The position numbers and the translations under genes are program-made. This document shows positions 46,066 to 57,566 of a stretch of 64,000 nt of DNA, piece after piece. The notes under the pieces are model-generated. The model was not told where the DNA came from, did not search any database, and saw nothing but the letters and a program-made list of their open reading frames with translations. The DNA comes from Viola odorata. Taxonomy: Eukaryota > Streptophyta > Magnoliopsida > Malpighiales > Violaceae. The stretch covers positions 52,922,327 to 52,986,326 of the forward strand of contig OY829539.1 of assembly GCA_963691705.1 (NCBI GenBank). The letters are read 5' to 3'. Each line of letters starts with the position of its first letter. Position 1 is the first letter of the stretch.

Positions 46066-48993
46066 CAGGAGAAGAATCAAAATCAGTAATTCCAGAGAAG
46101 CTAGGGACGTCATGATGAGCATCCTGTGTTTCTCTAGTTGATTCTGTTTTGGACAGGTGGCATCGTTCTTCCACCTTCACATTCCGTTGCTCTTCTTCCT
46201 CTTTCAATTCATTGTCAGCAATCGTATTACATGCATCCCGAGATGAGAGTTTGCAAAGACGGCGTCTGCCTTCAATCATAACTTTTTCTGGCTTTTTGTC
46301 GTATTTTTCCACTCCTGAAATCCAGCGCAGTTCAACACAATAGACTACCCACAGAAATAACCATATATAGTCTACATACATAGATTCATGTATATATAAT
46401 ATCAACATAAAACGAGTAGCAAACAATACCAGGAGAAGGAGAATCGAAATCAATGATTCCAGAGAGAATGGGTGTGTCACGATGAGCATCCTGTGTTTCT
46501 CTAGTTGATTCTGTTTTGGACAGGTGGAATGCCACCTTCACATTCCGTTGCTCTTCTTCCTCTTTCAATTCATTGTCAGCAATCGCATTACATGCCTCTC
46601 GAGATGAGAGTTCGCAAATACTGTGTCTGCCTTCAATCTCAACTTTTGCCGTCTTTTTGACTTCCTTTTCCACTTCTGAAACCCAGCGCAGTTCAACACA
46701 AAACGAGATTCATGTATATATAATATCAACATAAAACGAGATTCATGTATATATAATATCAACCTAAAACGAGTAGCAAACAATACCAGGAGAAGAAGAA
46801 TCGAAATCAATGATTCCAGAGAAGATGGGTGTGTCACGATGAGCATCCTGTGTTTCTCCAGTTGATTCTGTTTTGGACAGGTGGCATCGTTCTTCTTCCT
46901 CTTTCAATTCATTGTCAGCAATCGTATTACATGCATCTCGAGATGAGAGTTCGCAAATACTGTGTCTGCCTTCAATCTCAACTTTTGCCGTCTTTTTGAC
47001 TTCCTTTTCCACTTCTGAAACCCAGCGCAGTTCAACACAACAGATTACCCACACAAAATAACCACATATACAGTCTACATACATAGATTCATGTATATAT
47101 AATATCAACATAAAACGAGTAGCAAACAATACCAGGAGAAGGAGAATCGAAATCAATGATTCCAGAGAAGCTGGGTGCGTCACGATGAGCATCCTGTGTT
47201 TCTCTAGTTGATTCTGTTTTGGACAGGTGGCATCGTTCTTCCACCTTCACATTCCGTTGCTCTTCTTCCTCTTTCAATTCATTGTCAGCAATCGCATTAT
47301 ATGCATCTATGTATGCAGTTCAACATACATAGATTCATGTATATATAATATCAACATAAAACGAGTAGCAAACAATACCAGGAGAAGGAGAATCGAAATC
47401 AATGATTGCAGAGAAGATGGGTGTGTCACGATGAGCATCCTGTGTTTCTCTAATTGATTCTGTTTTGGACAGGTGGCATTGTTCTTCCACCTTCACATTC
47501 CGTTGCTCTTCTTCCTCTTTCAATTCATTGTCAGCAATCGCATTACATGCATCTAGAGATGAGAGTTCGCAAATACTGTGTCTGCCTTCAATCTCAACTT
47601 TTGCCGTCTTTTTGACTTCCTTTTCCACTCCTGAAACCCAGCGCAGTTCAACACAACAGATTACCCACACAAAATAACGGCATACAGTCTACATACATAG
47701 ATTCATGTATATATAACATCAACATAAAACGAGTAGCAAACAATACCAGGAGAAGGAGAATCCAAATCAATGATTCCAGAGAAGCTGGGTGCGTCACGAT
47801 GAGCATCCTGTATTTCTCTAGTTGATTCTGCTTTGGACAGGTGGCATCGTTCTTCCACCTTCACATTCCGTTGCTCTTCTTCCTCTTTCAATTCATTGTC
47901 CGCAATCGCATTACATGCATCTCGAGATGAGAGTTCGCAAATACTGTGTCTGCCTTCAATCTCAACTTTTGCCGTCTTTTTGACTTCCTTTTCCACTTCT
48001 GAAACCCAGCGCAGTTCAACACAACAGATTACCCACACAAAATAACCACATACAGTCTACATACATAGATTCATGTATAATATCAACATAAAACGAGTAG
48101 CAAACAATACCAGGAGAAGGAGAATCCAAATCAATGATTCCAGAGAAGCTGGGTGCGTCACGATGAGCATCCTGTGTTTCTCTAGTTGATTCTGTTTTGG
48201 ACAGATGGCATCGTTCTTCCACCTTCACATTCCGTTGCTCTTCTTCCTCTTTCAATTCATTGTCAGCAATCGCATTACATGCATCTCGAGATGAGAGTTC
48301 GCAAATACTGTGTCTGCCTTCAATCTCAACTTTTGCCGTCTTTTTGACTTCCTTTTCCACTCCTGAAACCCAGCGCAGTTCAACACAACAGATTACCCAC
48401 ACAAAATAACGGCATACAGTCTACATACATAGATTCATGTATATATAACATCAACATAAAACGAGTAGCAAACAATACCAGGAGAAGGAGAATCCAAATC
48501 AATGATTCCAGAGAAGTTGGGTGCGTCACGATGAGCATCCTGTGTTTCTCTAGTTGATTCTGTTTTGGACAGGTGGCATCGTTCTTCCACCTTCACATTC
48601 CGTTGCTCTTCTTCCTCTTTCAATTCATTGTCCGCAATCGCATTACATGCATCTCGAGATGAGAGTTCGCAAATACTGTGTCTGCCTTCAATCTCAACTT
48701 TTGCCGTCTTTTTTACTTCCTTTTCCACTTCTGAAACCCAGCGCAGTTCAACACAACAGATTACCCACACAAAATAACCACATACAGTCTACATACATAG
48801 ATTCATGTATATATAATATCAACATAAAACGAGTAGCAAACAATACCAGGAGAAGGAGAATCGAAATCAATGATTCCAGAGAAGCTGGGTGCGTCACGAT
48901 GAGCATCCTGCGTTTCTCTAGCTGATTCTTTCTTGAACAGTCGGCGTCCTTCTTCCACCTTCATCTTCAATTGCTCTTCCACTTCGTCGTCAT
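46066..48993 (-). repeat. Tandem array of duplicated coding exons in the CHR24-like gene
   Basis: Exon 2 (48993-48847) is followed, in gene order, by exon copies at 48730-48479, 48362-48111, 47998-47747, 47630-47379, a truncated one at about 47308-47133, then 47014-46787, 46675-46430 and 46314-46066. A ninth copy is fused to the next exon (45954 on). Full copies are 252, 249, 246 or 228 nt, all multiples of three with phase-1 borders. Each has an AG acceptor after CTGGGTTTC and ends CCTG before GTATTG. Each encodes about 84 acidic residues with VEIEGRHSICELSSRDACN, a Glu-rich KEEEEQRN and SGIIDFDSPSP. Period is mostly 364-368 bp. Exon 2 shares the second half of the unit. Confidence 0.93.
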
Positions 48994-49226
48994 CTGCGTG
49001 TATATCAATGTTCATGTCAAATCAATCAAACATGACAATCTGAAAACCCTAAAACAGTTCTGGGTTTTTCCAATAGTAAAAAGTAAACAGCAAGAGGACA
49101 CTGAGAGAGAGAGAGACCTATGAAGTTAAAGGAAGGTTTAGGAGGAGCGGAGAGGTCTTGGAGGAAGCGATAATGGCGATCGTTCAAGCTCATTGCTCTG
49201 CGGTTGCTTTTCGTATCATCGCCCAT

Positions 49227-50199
49227 TTTTGTTTACTCTACTATTCCTTGTTCTACTGGTTTTTCGTTTCCAGCAAAACTTAAAACGGCACAAATGAAAT
49301 GAGGAGTGAGGAAGAGATTTTTGAAATTGAGCTCCGTTTTCCCACTTCCTTGTTGAGATTTTTGAAATTTAATTTTACTTTTTCTTTCAGATCATCGAGT
49401 TAGACGTTAGGTCATTTCAAAAGAAAAAAAAGTTAGCCGTTAGGAGTGGCAATTCACCTCATGAATTTGATTGGTCACTTTACATTAAACTACGTACTAA
49501 GATTTTATTCTTTATATAAAAATAAAATAGATCATTTTTTAAATATTTGATCTAGTATCTTATTTATTTATTCAGGCATGTGCTTTTATTTTTATTTTTA
49601 TATAAGAAATGAGAGATTTAAAACTTTACACAACAAGAATTAAATATTTTTAATTAAATTAATATTTTAAATTACACTTTATATTTATTCTCGTAATTTG
49701 AAATATTAGTAATCCGGGGTATAATATAAGACTTTCTAACAAATACAAGGACTAATGAGTATTTTAAGCCATATATAAATAATAGCTTAATGGTAAATTT
49801 GTCTTTTTCCTTTATTTCTAAGTAGTGGGCAAAATTGGGATGCCACCACTTTAGTACATCTTGATCTTCCATTCAAAAGTAGCTGCGTATTTAACTTTTT
49901 AATATATATTTTTTAATTTTATGTATACAAAAAATACAGACCCAGTTTACTTCCAGTTTTTTCTTAAAATTTGAATCTACAAATCGCATAGCTATTTCAT
50001 GCATCATGGGCTATGAAGTACGAACACTTTATTTTTTATGTCGTATCTGTATCGGATTCATTTTCGACACCAACATTTAACAGACACTCACAAAATTCGT
50101 GTCCAACTTACTACCTCTCGTGTCCTGCTTTTTTAGTCATAATCTTAAGTAATTATTAGTGCCATTTTTTTTACTGTAATTATAATTGCTAAAAGTATT
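49227..50199. other. AT-rich intergenic region, promoter side of the CHR24-like gene
   Basis: The first 150 bp should be the 5'UTR and core promoter of the minus-strand gene. The rest is AT-rich without a supported gene; the 66-codon frame at 49672-49872 has no signature. Confidence 0.4.
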
Positions 50200-51223
50200 T
50201 GTAAAACAACTTAATTTGAAATTACAATTTTAATTGCGTTATTATTAGATATATAGTTGATTTTTTTTATTTATTGTTGCAATGAAATTCATAAAATCCA
50301 CTGCGGAATGTAATGTCTCTCTATCGATTAACTGTATCAAAATGACAACTCTCAGTTTCCATTACTCTCGACTCACTCGCCTCCACTTCCCTTCTTCTTC
50401 TCTTCTTTTGCCTCACTACTCCTTCTCTTTCTTTCTCCCAAAAAAAACCAAGAGACAAAATTTGAAAAAAACCAGAAATAAAATTCAAAATATCACTGAT
50501 GAAATTCTAGCCCTTTATCAACCACTTGATAAATCAAATAGATTTCTTGCTTGCAAAATTTAACACTGTTACTCATTCAAAACAGAATACTTTTTTCAAA
50601 ATCTACCAAAGTTTTAAAACTGCAAATAACATCAGTTTTCCTATGACTTTGTTATTTGTTGAAGTGAGAATCAAAATATGTAGTGATGTTGTGGTTTAGC
50701 AAGAAGGAAAAAATAGACAAGGCTCACTTTGTTATTCAATATTCTATATAAATTTTTTTCTATTGTATATGTGAATATATTCTAAACAAATGAAATGAAT
50801 TTAAATAAGTTTTTATTTTTTCAAAATTCAAACATAAAAAATCATTGTGAAATGATTTCATCTCTCTAAAAATAGATAAAATCAATACATTTTTATTTAA
50901 AATTTGGTACCAAATAGGGTGTAAAATAGACTCAGCATGTACTCCTTTCTTTATATTAACACAAATTATAGATGCTTATGGGAAAAATATAGCACATAAT
51001 GTACATTTATTTTAAGCCCAAGTAACAACAATATAGTGCATTGAGAGTTGAAAAATGAATCTCTCATGTAGTCATGAGAAGCGATTCATTGATTGAATGA
51101 GTGGCTTATGTAAGGTTTTGTGCAAATTCAACATGACTTGGGACTATAACTTAAAGAGGAGACAATAAAGGATTTATACTTCTAGCAACTACAATCATAT
51201 AGATAACTCCAAGAGCGAAAGAC

Positions 51224-51391
51224 ATGTCAGACGAAATCAAAATTATGTCCACCTCAAGCTATGGCCACGTCAACGTGGTCAAAATTGTCATTCCATCCTA
51301 CAAGACACTAGTCAACTACGAGCCTGGTAAGGACAAGATCACTACGGTGGTGTCAACTCAATCATGCCCTGAAGCGGACCTAAAATTATAG
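51224..51391 (+). pseudogene. Truncated small-gene unit 1
   Basis: 55 codons (MSDEIKIMSTSSY to PEADLKL, then TAG). Identical plan to the first half of the full gene at 52066. The frame ends where the duplicated unit joins the next unit's leader (GACCTAAA then ATTATAG), so the stop comes from the junction. Confidence 0.6.
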
Positions 51392-51654
51392 ATGCTGATG
51401 GGAAAAACATAGCACATAATGTACATTTATTTTAAGCCCAAGTAACAACAATATTGTGCATTGAGAGTTGAAAAATGAATCTCTCATGTAGTCATAAGAA
51501 GCAATTCATTGACTGAATAAGTTTTGAATGAGTGGCTTATGTAAGGTTTTGTACAAATTCAACATGACTTGGGACTATAACTTAAAGAGGAGACAATAAA
51601 GGATGTATACTTCTAGCAACTACAATCATATAGATAACTCCAAGAGCGAAAGAT

Positions 51655-51822
51655 ATGTCAGACGAAATCAAAATTATGTCCACCTCAAGCTACGGCCAAG
51701 ACAAAGTGGTCAAAATTGCCATTCCATCCTACAAGACACTGGTCAACTACGAGCCTGGTAAGGACGAGATCACTACGGTGGTGGCAACTCAATCATGCCC
51801 TGAAGCGGACCTAAAATTATAG
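51655..51822 (+). pseudogene. Truncated small-gene unit 2
   Basis: Same 55-codon truncated frame, 431 bp after unit 1, and 411 bp before the full copy. A few substitutions (GQDKVV for GHVNVV). Confidence 0.6.
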
Positions 51823-52065
51823 ATGCTTATGGAAAAAATATAGCACATAATGTACATTTGTTTTAAACCCAAGTAACAACAATATCGTGCATTGAGAGTT
51901 GAAAAATGAATCTCTCATGTAGTCATGAGAAGCGATTCATTGATTGAATGAGTGACTTATGTAAGATTTTGTGCAAATTCAACATGACTTGGGGCTATAA
52001 CTTAAAGAGGAGACAATAAATGATTTATACTTCTAGCAACTACAATCATATAGATAACTCCAAGA

Positions 52066-52476
52066 GTGAAAGACATGTCAGACGAAATCAAAATTATGTC
52101 CACCTCAAGCTATGGCCACGATGAGGTGGTCAAAATTGCCATTCCATCCTACAAGACACTGGTCAACTACGAGCCTGGTAAGGACGAGATCACTACGGTG
52201 GTGGCAACTCAATCATGCCCTGAAGCGGACCTAAAATCCATCCAGGCTTACTGCAATGAACTTGATTACACCTATGAGGGTCGCCAACGACCTCAAGCTG
52301 GCACCACCACCACCGCAGATACGACTGGGGAGGAGAACAGCAAGACCACCACCAAGGATGCAACTGGGGCCAAGAGTACTAAGTTGAAAATTGGTAAAGT
52401 AGTAATGATAATAATACTAGTAATAAAAGGAAACCATTATGTTAGTTTCCCTGGCTGTGTTTCAGATTCAGAATAA
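52066..52476 (+). CDS. Small unidentified protein, full-length copy A
   Basis: 136 codons. The first 53 residues match every unit of the array (KIAIPSYKTLVNYEPGKDEI is conserved). Then comes SIQAYCNELDYTYEGRQRP and a Thr/Lys-rich low-complexity tail (GTTTTADTTGEENSK, KTTTKDATGAKSTK). Compared with the sister copy at 56981, a TAG stop has become TTG, adding about 33 residues (KIGKVVMIIILVIKGN). The protein is probably soluble, with no signal peptide, and I recognise no family. A conserved leader of about 240 bp precedes every unit. Confidence 0.55.
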   Translation: MKDMSDEIKIMSTSSYGHDEVVKIAIPSYKTLVNYEPGKDEITTVVATQSCPEADLKSIQAYCNELDYTYEGRQRPQAGTTTTADTTGEENSKTTTKDATGAKSTKLKIGKVVMIIILVIKGNHYVSFPGCVSDSE

Positions 52477-54115
52477 AAATTACTAATAAAGTAAGTTCAC
52501 TTTTAATTATTACTCTCCAGAAAAATACAACAAGCTGTTTTTTTGAATTGAACAATTAGAAAAATGGCTACTAAAATTGTCAAACATCAAGTCTAGAAAT
52601 ATCCTAAGAAACTACTAAGTTTATTCTATTACATCTAATATATCCTTCGTGGGAAGCTACCATGGTTCAGGTCACTACCAAACAAGCCGCTGCGTTCAGT
52701 CGTTCAGAAGTAAGAAGCTGGGAAGCCTGGAACAATACTATTTACTAAACTTCTATGTTTTGGTTAAACTATAAAAGCCTTAAAAAACCACAAATCACAT
52801 ATATAAAGTCACCATCAACCAACAATTGCTCTTTCCTCCAGGGCACCAAATTGAACTTCTCATATCCTAAAGGAAGAGACTTCGTGCCAAATTAATCACT
52901 ATAAGTATAACTTGAAGTCAATTCCAGCAAAAGACCACAACTACGCAACAGGATTGACAAATATAAAGAGAACTACAACATGAACATTAAAGTTAAGAGT
53001 TATTTCTGTTCCCAGGTCCTTTTAATTAAAAAGATCACTTCTGCTTGGGAGATTACAATAAAACTGCAGCATGAACATTAAAGTTAAGGTATTTGTAAAA
53101 CAACTTAATTTGAAATTACAATTTCAATTGCATTATTATTAGATATATAGTTGAATTTTTTTTATTTATTGTTGCAATGAAATTCATAAAATCTATTGCG
53201 GAATTTAATCTCTCTCCATCGACTAACTGTATCAAAATTGGCAACTCTCAGTTTCCATTTCTCTTGACTCACTCGCCTCCACTTCCCTTCTTCTTCTTTT
53301 CCTTTGCCTCACTGGTCCTTCTCTTTCTTTCTCCCAAAAAAACCAGAGACATAATCCGAAAACAACCAGAGACAATCCAAAATATCACTGATGAAATTCT
53401 AGCCCTTTATCAACCACTTGATAGATCAAATTGATTTCTTGCTTGCAAAATTTAACACTGTTAGTTATTCAAAACAGAATACCTTTTTCAAAACCTACCA
53501 AAGTTTTAAAACTGCAAATAACACCACTTTTCCTATGACTTTGTTATTTGTTGAAGTGAGAATCAAAACTTGTAGTGATGTTGTGGTTTAGTAAGAAGGA
53601 AAAAATAGACAAAGCTCACTTTGTTATTCTATATTCTATATGAATTTTTTTCTATTACATATGTGAATATATTCTAAACAAATGAAATGAATTTAAATAA
53701 GTTTTTTTCTTTTAAAAATTCAAACATAAAAAATCATTGTGAAATGATTTCATCTCTCTAAAAAGAGATAAAATCAATTCATTTTTATTTAAAATTTGGT
53801 ACCAAATAAGGTGTAAAATAGACTCAGCATGTACTCCTTTCTTTATATTAACACAAATTATAGATGCTTATGGGAAAAATATAGCACATAACATACATTT
53901 ATTTTAAGCCCAAGTAACAACAATATCGTGCATTGAGAGTTGAAAAATGAATCTCTCATGTAGTCATGAGAAGCAATTCATTGATTGAATGAGTGGCTTA
54001 TGTAAGGTTTTGTGCAAATTCAACATGACTTGGGACTATAACTTAAAGAGGAGACAATAAAGGATTTATACTTCTAGCAACTACAATCATATAGATAACT
54101 CCAAGAGCGAAAGAC

Positions 54116-54283
54116 ATGTCAGACGAAATCAAAATTATGTCCACATCAAGCTATGGCCACGACAAGGTGGTCAAAATTGCCATTCCATCCTACAAGATAT
54201 TGGTCAACTACGAGCATGGTAAGGACGAGATCACTACGGTGGTGGCAACTCAATCATGCCCTGAAGCGGACCTAAAATTATAG
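54116..54283 (+). pseudogene. Truncated small-gene unit 4
   Basis: 55-codon truncated copy in the second half of the array (KILVNYEHG variant), followed at exactly 420 bp by the next. Confidence 0.6.
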
Positions 54284-54535
54284 ATGCTTATGGGAAAAAT
54301 ATAGCACATAATGTACATTTATTTTAAGCCCAAGTAACAACAATATCGTGCATTGAGAGTTGAAAAATGAATCTCTCATGTAGTCATGAGAAGCAATTCA
54401 TTGATTGAATGAGTGGCTTATGTAAGGTTTCGTGCAAATTCAACATGACTTGGGACTATAACTTAAAGACGAGACAATAAAGGATTTATACTTCTAGCAA
54501 CTACAATCATATAGATAACTCCAAGAGCGAAAGAC

Positions 54536-54703
54536 ATGTCAGACGAAATCAAAATTATGTCCACCTCAAGCTATGGCCACGACAAGGTGGTCAAAATTGC
54601 CATTCCATCCTACAAGATATTGGTCAACTACGAGCCTAGTAAGGACGAGATCACTACGGTGGTGGCAACTCAATTATGCCCTGAAGCGGACCTAAAATTA
54701 TAG
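54536..54703 (+). pseudogene. Truncated small-gene unit 5
   Basis: 55-codon truncated copy (KILVNYEPS and TQLCPEADL variants), same 420-bp period. Confidence 0.6.
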
Positions 54704-54955
54704 ATGCTGATGGGAAAAACATAGCATATAATGTACATTTGTTTTAAGCCCAAGTAACAACAATATCGTGCATTGAGAGTTGAAAAATGAATCTCTCATG
54801 TAGTCATGAGAAGCGATTCATTGATTGAATGAGTGACTTATGTAAGGTTTTGTGCAAATTCAACATGACTTGGGACTATAACTTAAAGAGGAGACAATAA
54901 AGGATGTATACTTATAGCAACTACAATCATATAGATAACTCCAAGAGCGAAAGAC

Positions 54956-56299
54956 ATGTCAGACGAAATCAAAATTATGTCCACCTCAAGCTATGGCCAC
55001 GACAAGGTGGTCAAAATTGCCATTCCATCCTACAAGACACTGGTCAGCTACGAGCCTTAGGGGTGGCCACCGAATAACCATACCGAAATTACCGAATTAT
55101 CGTACCGTACCGAACGCGAGTTTGGTAGGTATTTTTTCATTATTTTGGTAATTCGGTATACCGTACCGTACCGAAATTACGGTAAGTTTTTTGGTAGGTT
55201 CGGCATTACTGAACCTACCATACCGAATTTCATATAATATGGCAGCATGTAGGGATTAAGGAAGATTTCATGTCCAGAGGTGGATCGTGGAAGACTTCAT
55301 ATAATATGGCAGCATGGGCTTGGGCCCTTGGCAGGCATGGGCTGGGTTGGCCAAACCCATCATTCTTCAATCTCTTAATAATTAGTAAGGATTAGGAAAA
55401 CTCATTCAGACATTCACGATCAACCTCTCCTCTCCCTCACGCCGGTGTATCCAATTTCCAATTTCCAATTTCCACAGGGCCTCACCACTCAAATTTTCAA
55501 TTTCTATCCTCCTCCGCCGCTTCCATCCTCCATCGACGTTGCTGGTATGTGTGCTTCCTGCCCTAATTTCATATTATTCAATTTCAATGCATAAACCCTA
55601 GTTTCAGAAAACATGTATAATTATTTGATGTATGGATTGGTATTTAGAATTTAGGAACTGATAAGTGTAATTAGCAAATAGTATAAGAATGATAATTACC
55701 TGATCTGGATTGTTAATTACCTGATTCTGCCAAGGTAGTGGAGAAGAAGGTAGTGGGATTGTTAATTATTACCTCGTCGTCATCTCATCTTTTGTTGTTT
55801 TTCTTTTTTTGATATTGGAACGATTGGAGCAAATCAATTCATTCATCATGTGTTGTTTGTTATGGAATGTATTACTATCTAATAGAATTGACAGTAGGGC
55901 TGAATTTGAGCTGAAGAATGTGATTGGTGGCATTCAAGATTGTTAATTTCTTTACAGGTTCTGCAAACAAAATATTGGTTCTGCAATTTATTTCTTTACA
56001 ATTTATTTGGAGTGGAGTAATTTATTTGGAGTGGAGTAATTATTTTAACTATCAAGATTGTTAATTTTGGTATACCGAAATACCGTACCGAATGAATTTT
56101 GGTATTTCGGTACGGTATCGAAATTCAATTCGGTACGGTATGGTAATTTTTTTTGACAATTCGGTATACCGAATACCGAAATATTTTGGTAGGTATACCG
56201 ATATACCGACCGATGGACAACCCTAACGAGCCTGGTAAGGACGAGATCACTACGGTGGTGGTAACTCAATCATGCCCTGAAGTGGACCTAAAATTATAG
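54956..56299 (+). pseudogene. Truncated small-gene unit 6, split by a hAT element
   Basis: Reads to LVSYEP at 55057, where the hAT element enters, and resumes after 56233 to the usual TAG at 56297-56299. Subtracting the 1168-bp element and one 8-bp duplication leaves exactly 168 bp, the same as the other truncated units. Confidence 0.85.
55058..56225. mobile_element. Non-autonomous hAT element, TSD ACGAGCCT
   Basis: Starts TAGGGGTGGCCACCGA and ends with the inverted TAGGGTTGTCCATCGG. ACGAGCCT is duplicated at 55050-55057 and 56226-56233, and the same ACGAGCCT occurs uninterrupted in most of the other array units. The subterminal regions carry dense TACCGTACCGAA/TTCGGTATACCG repeats. The 1168-bp interior has no transposase. 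Its CT-rich part (55420-55550) looks UTR-like. Confidence 0.95.
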
Positions 56300-56560
56300 A
56301 TGCTTATGGGAAAAATATAACACATAATGTACATTTGTTTTAAGCCCAATTAACAACAATATCGTGCATTGAGAGTTGAAAAATGAATCTCATGTAGTCA
56401 TAAGAAGCAATTCATTGATTGAATAAGTTTTGAATGAGTGGCTTATGTAAGGTTTTGTGCAAATTCAACATGACTTGGGACTATAACTTAAAGAGGAGAC
56501 AATAAATGATGTATACTTCTAGCAACTACAATCATATAGATAACTCCAAGAGCGAAAGAC

Positions 56561-56728
56561 ATGTCAGACGAAATCAAAATTATGTCCACCTCAAGCTATG
56601 GCCACGACAAGGTGGTCAAAATTGTCATTCCATCCTACAAGACACTGGTCAACTACGAGCCTGGTAAGGACGAGATCACTACAGTGGTAGCAACTCAATC
56701 ATGCCCTGAAGCGGACCTAAAATTATAG
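56561..56728 (+). pseudogene. Truncated small-gene unit 7
   Basis: 55-codon truncated copy with the standard junction stop, 420 bp before the full-length copy B. Confidence 0.6.
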
Positions 56729-56980
56729 ATACTTATGGAAAAAATATAGCACATAATGTACATTTATTTTAAGCCCAAGTAACAACAATATCGTGTATTG
56801 AGAGTTAAAAAATGAATCTCTCATGTAGTCATGAGAAGCAATTCATTGATTGAATGAGTAGCTTATGTAAGGTTTTGTGCAAATTCAACATGACTTGGGA
56901 CTATAACTTAAAGAGGAGACAATAAATGATTTATACTTCTAGCAACTATAATCATATAGATAACTCCAAGAGCGAAAGAC

Positions 56981-57292
56981 ATGTCAGACGAAATCAAAAT
57001 TATGTCCACATCAAGCTATGACCACGACAAGGTGGTCAAAATTGCCATTCCATCCTACAAGACACTGGTCAACTACGAGCCTGGTAAGGACGAGATCACT
57101 ACGGTGGTGGCAACTCAATCATGCCCTGAAGCGGACCTAAAATCCTTCCAGGCTTACTGCAATGAACTTGATTACACCTATGAGGGTCGCCAACGACCTC
57201 AAGTTGGCACCACCACCACCGTAGATGCAACTGGGGAGGAGAACAGTAAGACCACCACCAAGGATGCAACTGGGGCCAAGAGTACTAAGTAG
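56981..57292 (+). CDS. Small unidentified protein, full-length copy B
   Basis: 103 codons, ending KDATGAKSTK then TAG. Residues 1-53 match the array units. Residues 54-75 (SFQAYCNELDYTYEGRQRPQ) and the Thr/Lys-rich tail match copy A at 52066. The conserved leader and 3' flank argue for a real transcription unit. The function is unknown. There is no TM segment or zinc-binding pattern; only Cys in TQSCPEAD and YCNELD recur. Confidence 0.55.
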   Translation: MSDEIKIMSTSSYDHDKVVKIAIPSYKTLVNYEPGKDEITTVVATQSCPEADLKSFQAYCNELDYTYEGRQRPQVGTTTTVDATGEENSKTTTKDATGAKSTK

Positions 57293-57566
57293 AAAATTTG
57301 TAAAGTAGTAATGATAATAATACTAGTAATAAAAGGAAACCATTATGTTAGTTTCCCTGGCTGTGTTTCAGATTCAGAATAAAAATTACTAATAAAGTAA
57401 GTTCGCTTTTAATTATTACTCTCCAGAAAAAAACAGCTTGTTCTATTACATCTAATATATCCTTCGTGGGAAGCTACCATGGTTCAGGTCACTACCAAAC
57501 AAGCCGTTGTGTTTAGTCGTTCAGAAGTAAGAAGCTGGGAAGCCTGGAACAACACTATTTACTAAA

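Larger units (their letters stand above)
38441..49226 (-). pseudogene. CHR24: SNF2-family ATPase, CHR24/ERCC6-like, exon-amplified and apparently disrupted
   Basis: Starts at ATG 49226 (MGDDTKSNRRAMSLNDRHYR; exon 1 is 49226-49118) and ends at 38441 (SRLPDKGVKIKKQ). Twenty or more exons follow GT-AG borders. Helicase motifs in order: GDDMGLGKTMQ (exon ending 45096), VAPKTLLPHW (~44950), ILDE then GH split by an intron (~44248/43668), SGTPIQNNL (~43575), VLIFSQTRKM (~41845), [19 protein letters not shown] (~41000) and [13 protein letters not shown] (~40520). This is the CHR24/ERCC6-like subfamily, nuclear DNA translocases for chromatin or repair. Lesions: the exon 45096-45954 changes frame near 45730, just before IEKKRAP. 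The exon with ELWALFNFCCPGLLG (~43470-43425) loses its end to a repeated segment, so motif spacing is broken. The N-terminal exon is amplified. A sequencing or assembly error could explain the frameshift but less easily the second lesion. Confidence 0.75.
50200..53090 (+). repeat. Large tandem duplication, copy 1
   Basis: The stretch from AACTTAATTTGAAATTACAA (about 50208) to about 52998 (AACATTAAAGTTAAGAG) recurs in the same order at 53100-59320. It has a CT-rich leader, three short repeat units with a full-length last copy of the small gene, and a conserved 3' flank. The 93- and 85-codon frames at 50282 and 53177 agree at both ends but shift frame in the middle. They are therefore probably leader sequence, not a conserved protein. 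Confidence 0.85.

Noticed and set aside
46149..48777. Plus-strand frames repeating MDRWHRSSTFTFRC
   Set aside because: Shadows of the duplicated minus-strand exons, which have splice sites and match the SNF2 gene order.
50282..50563. MKFIKS frame (and its sister at 53177) as a conserved small protein
   Set aside because: The two copies share ends but differ in frame in the middle because of indels. This fits a CT-rich leader, not a selected protein.
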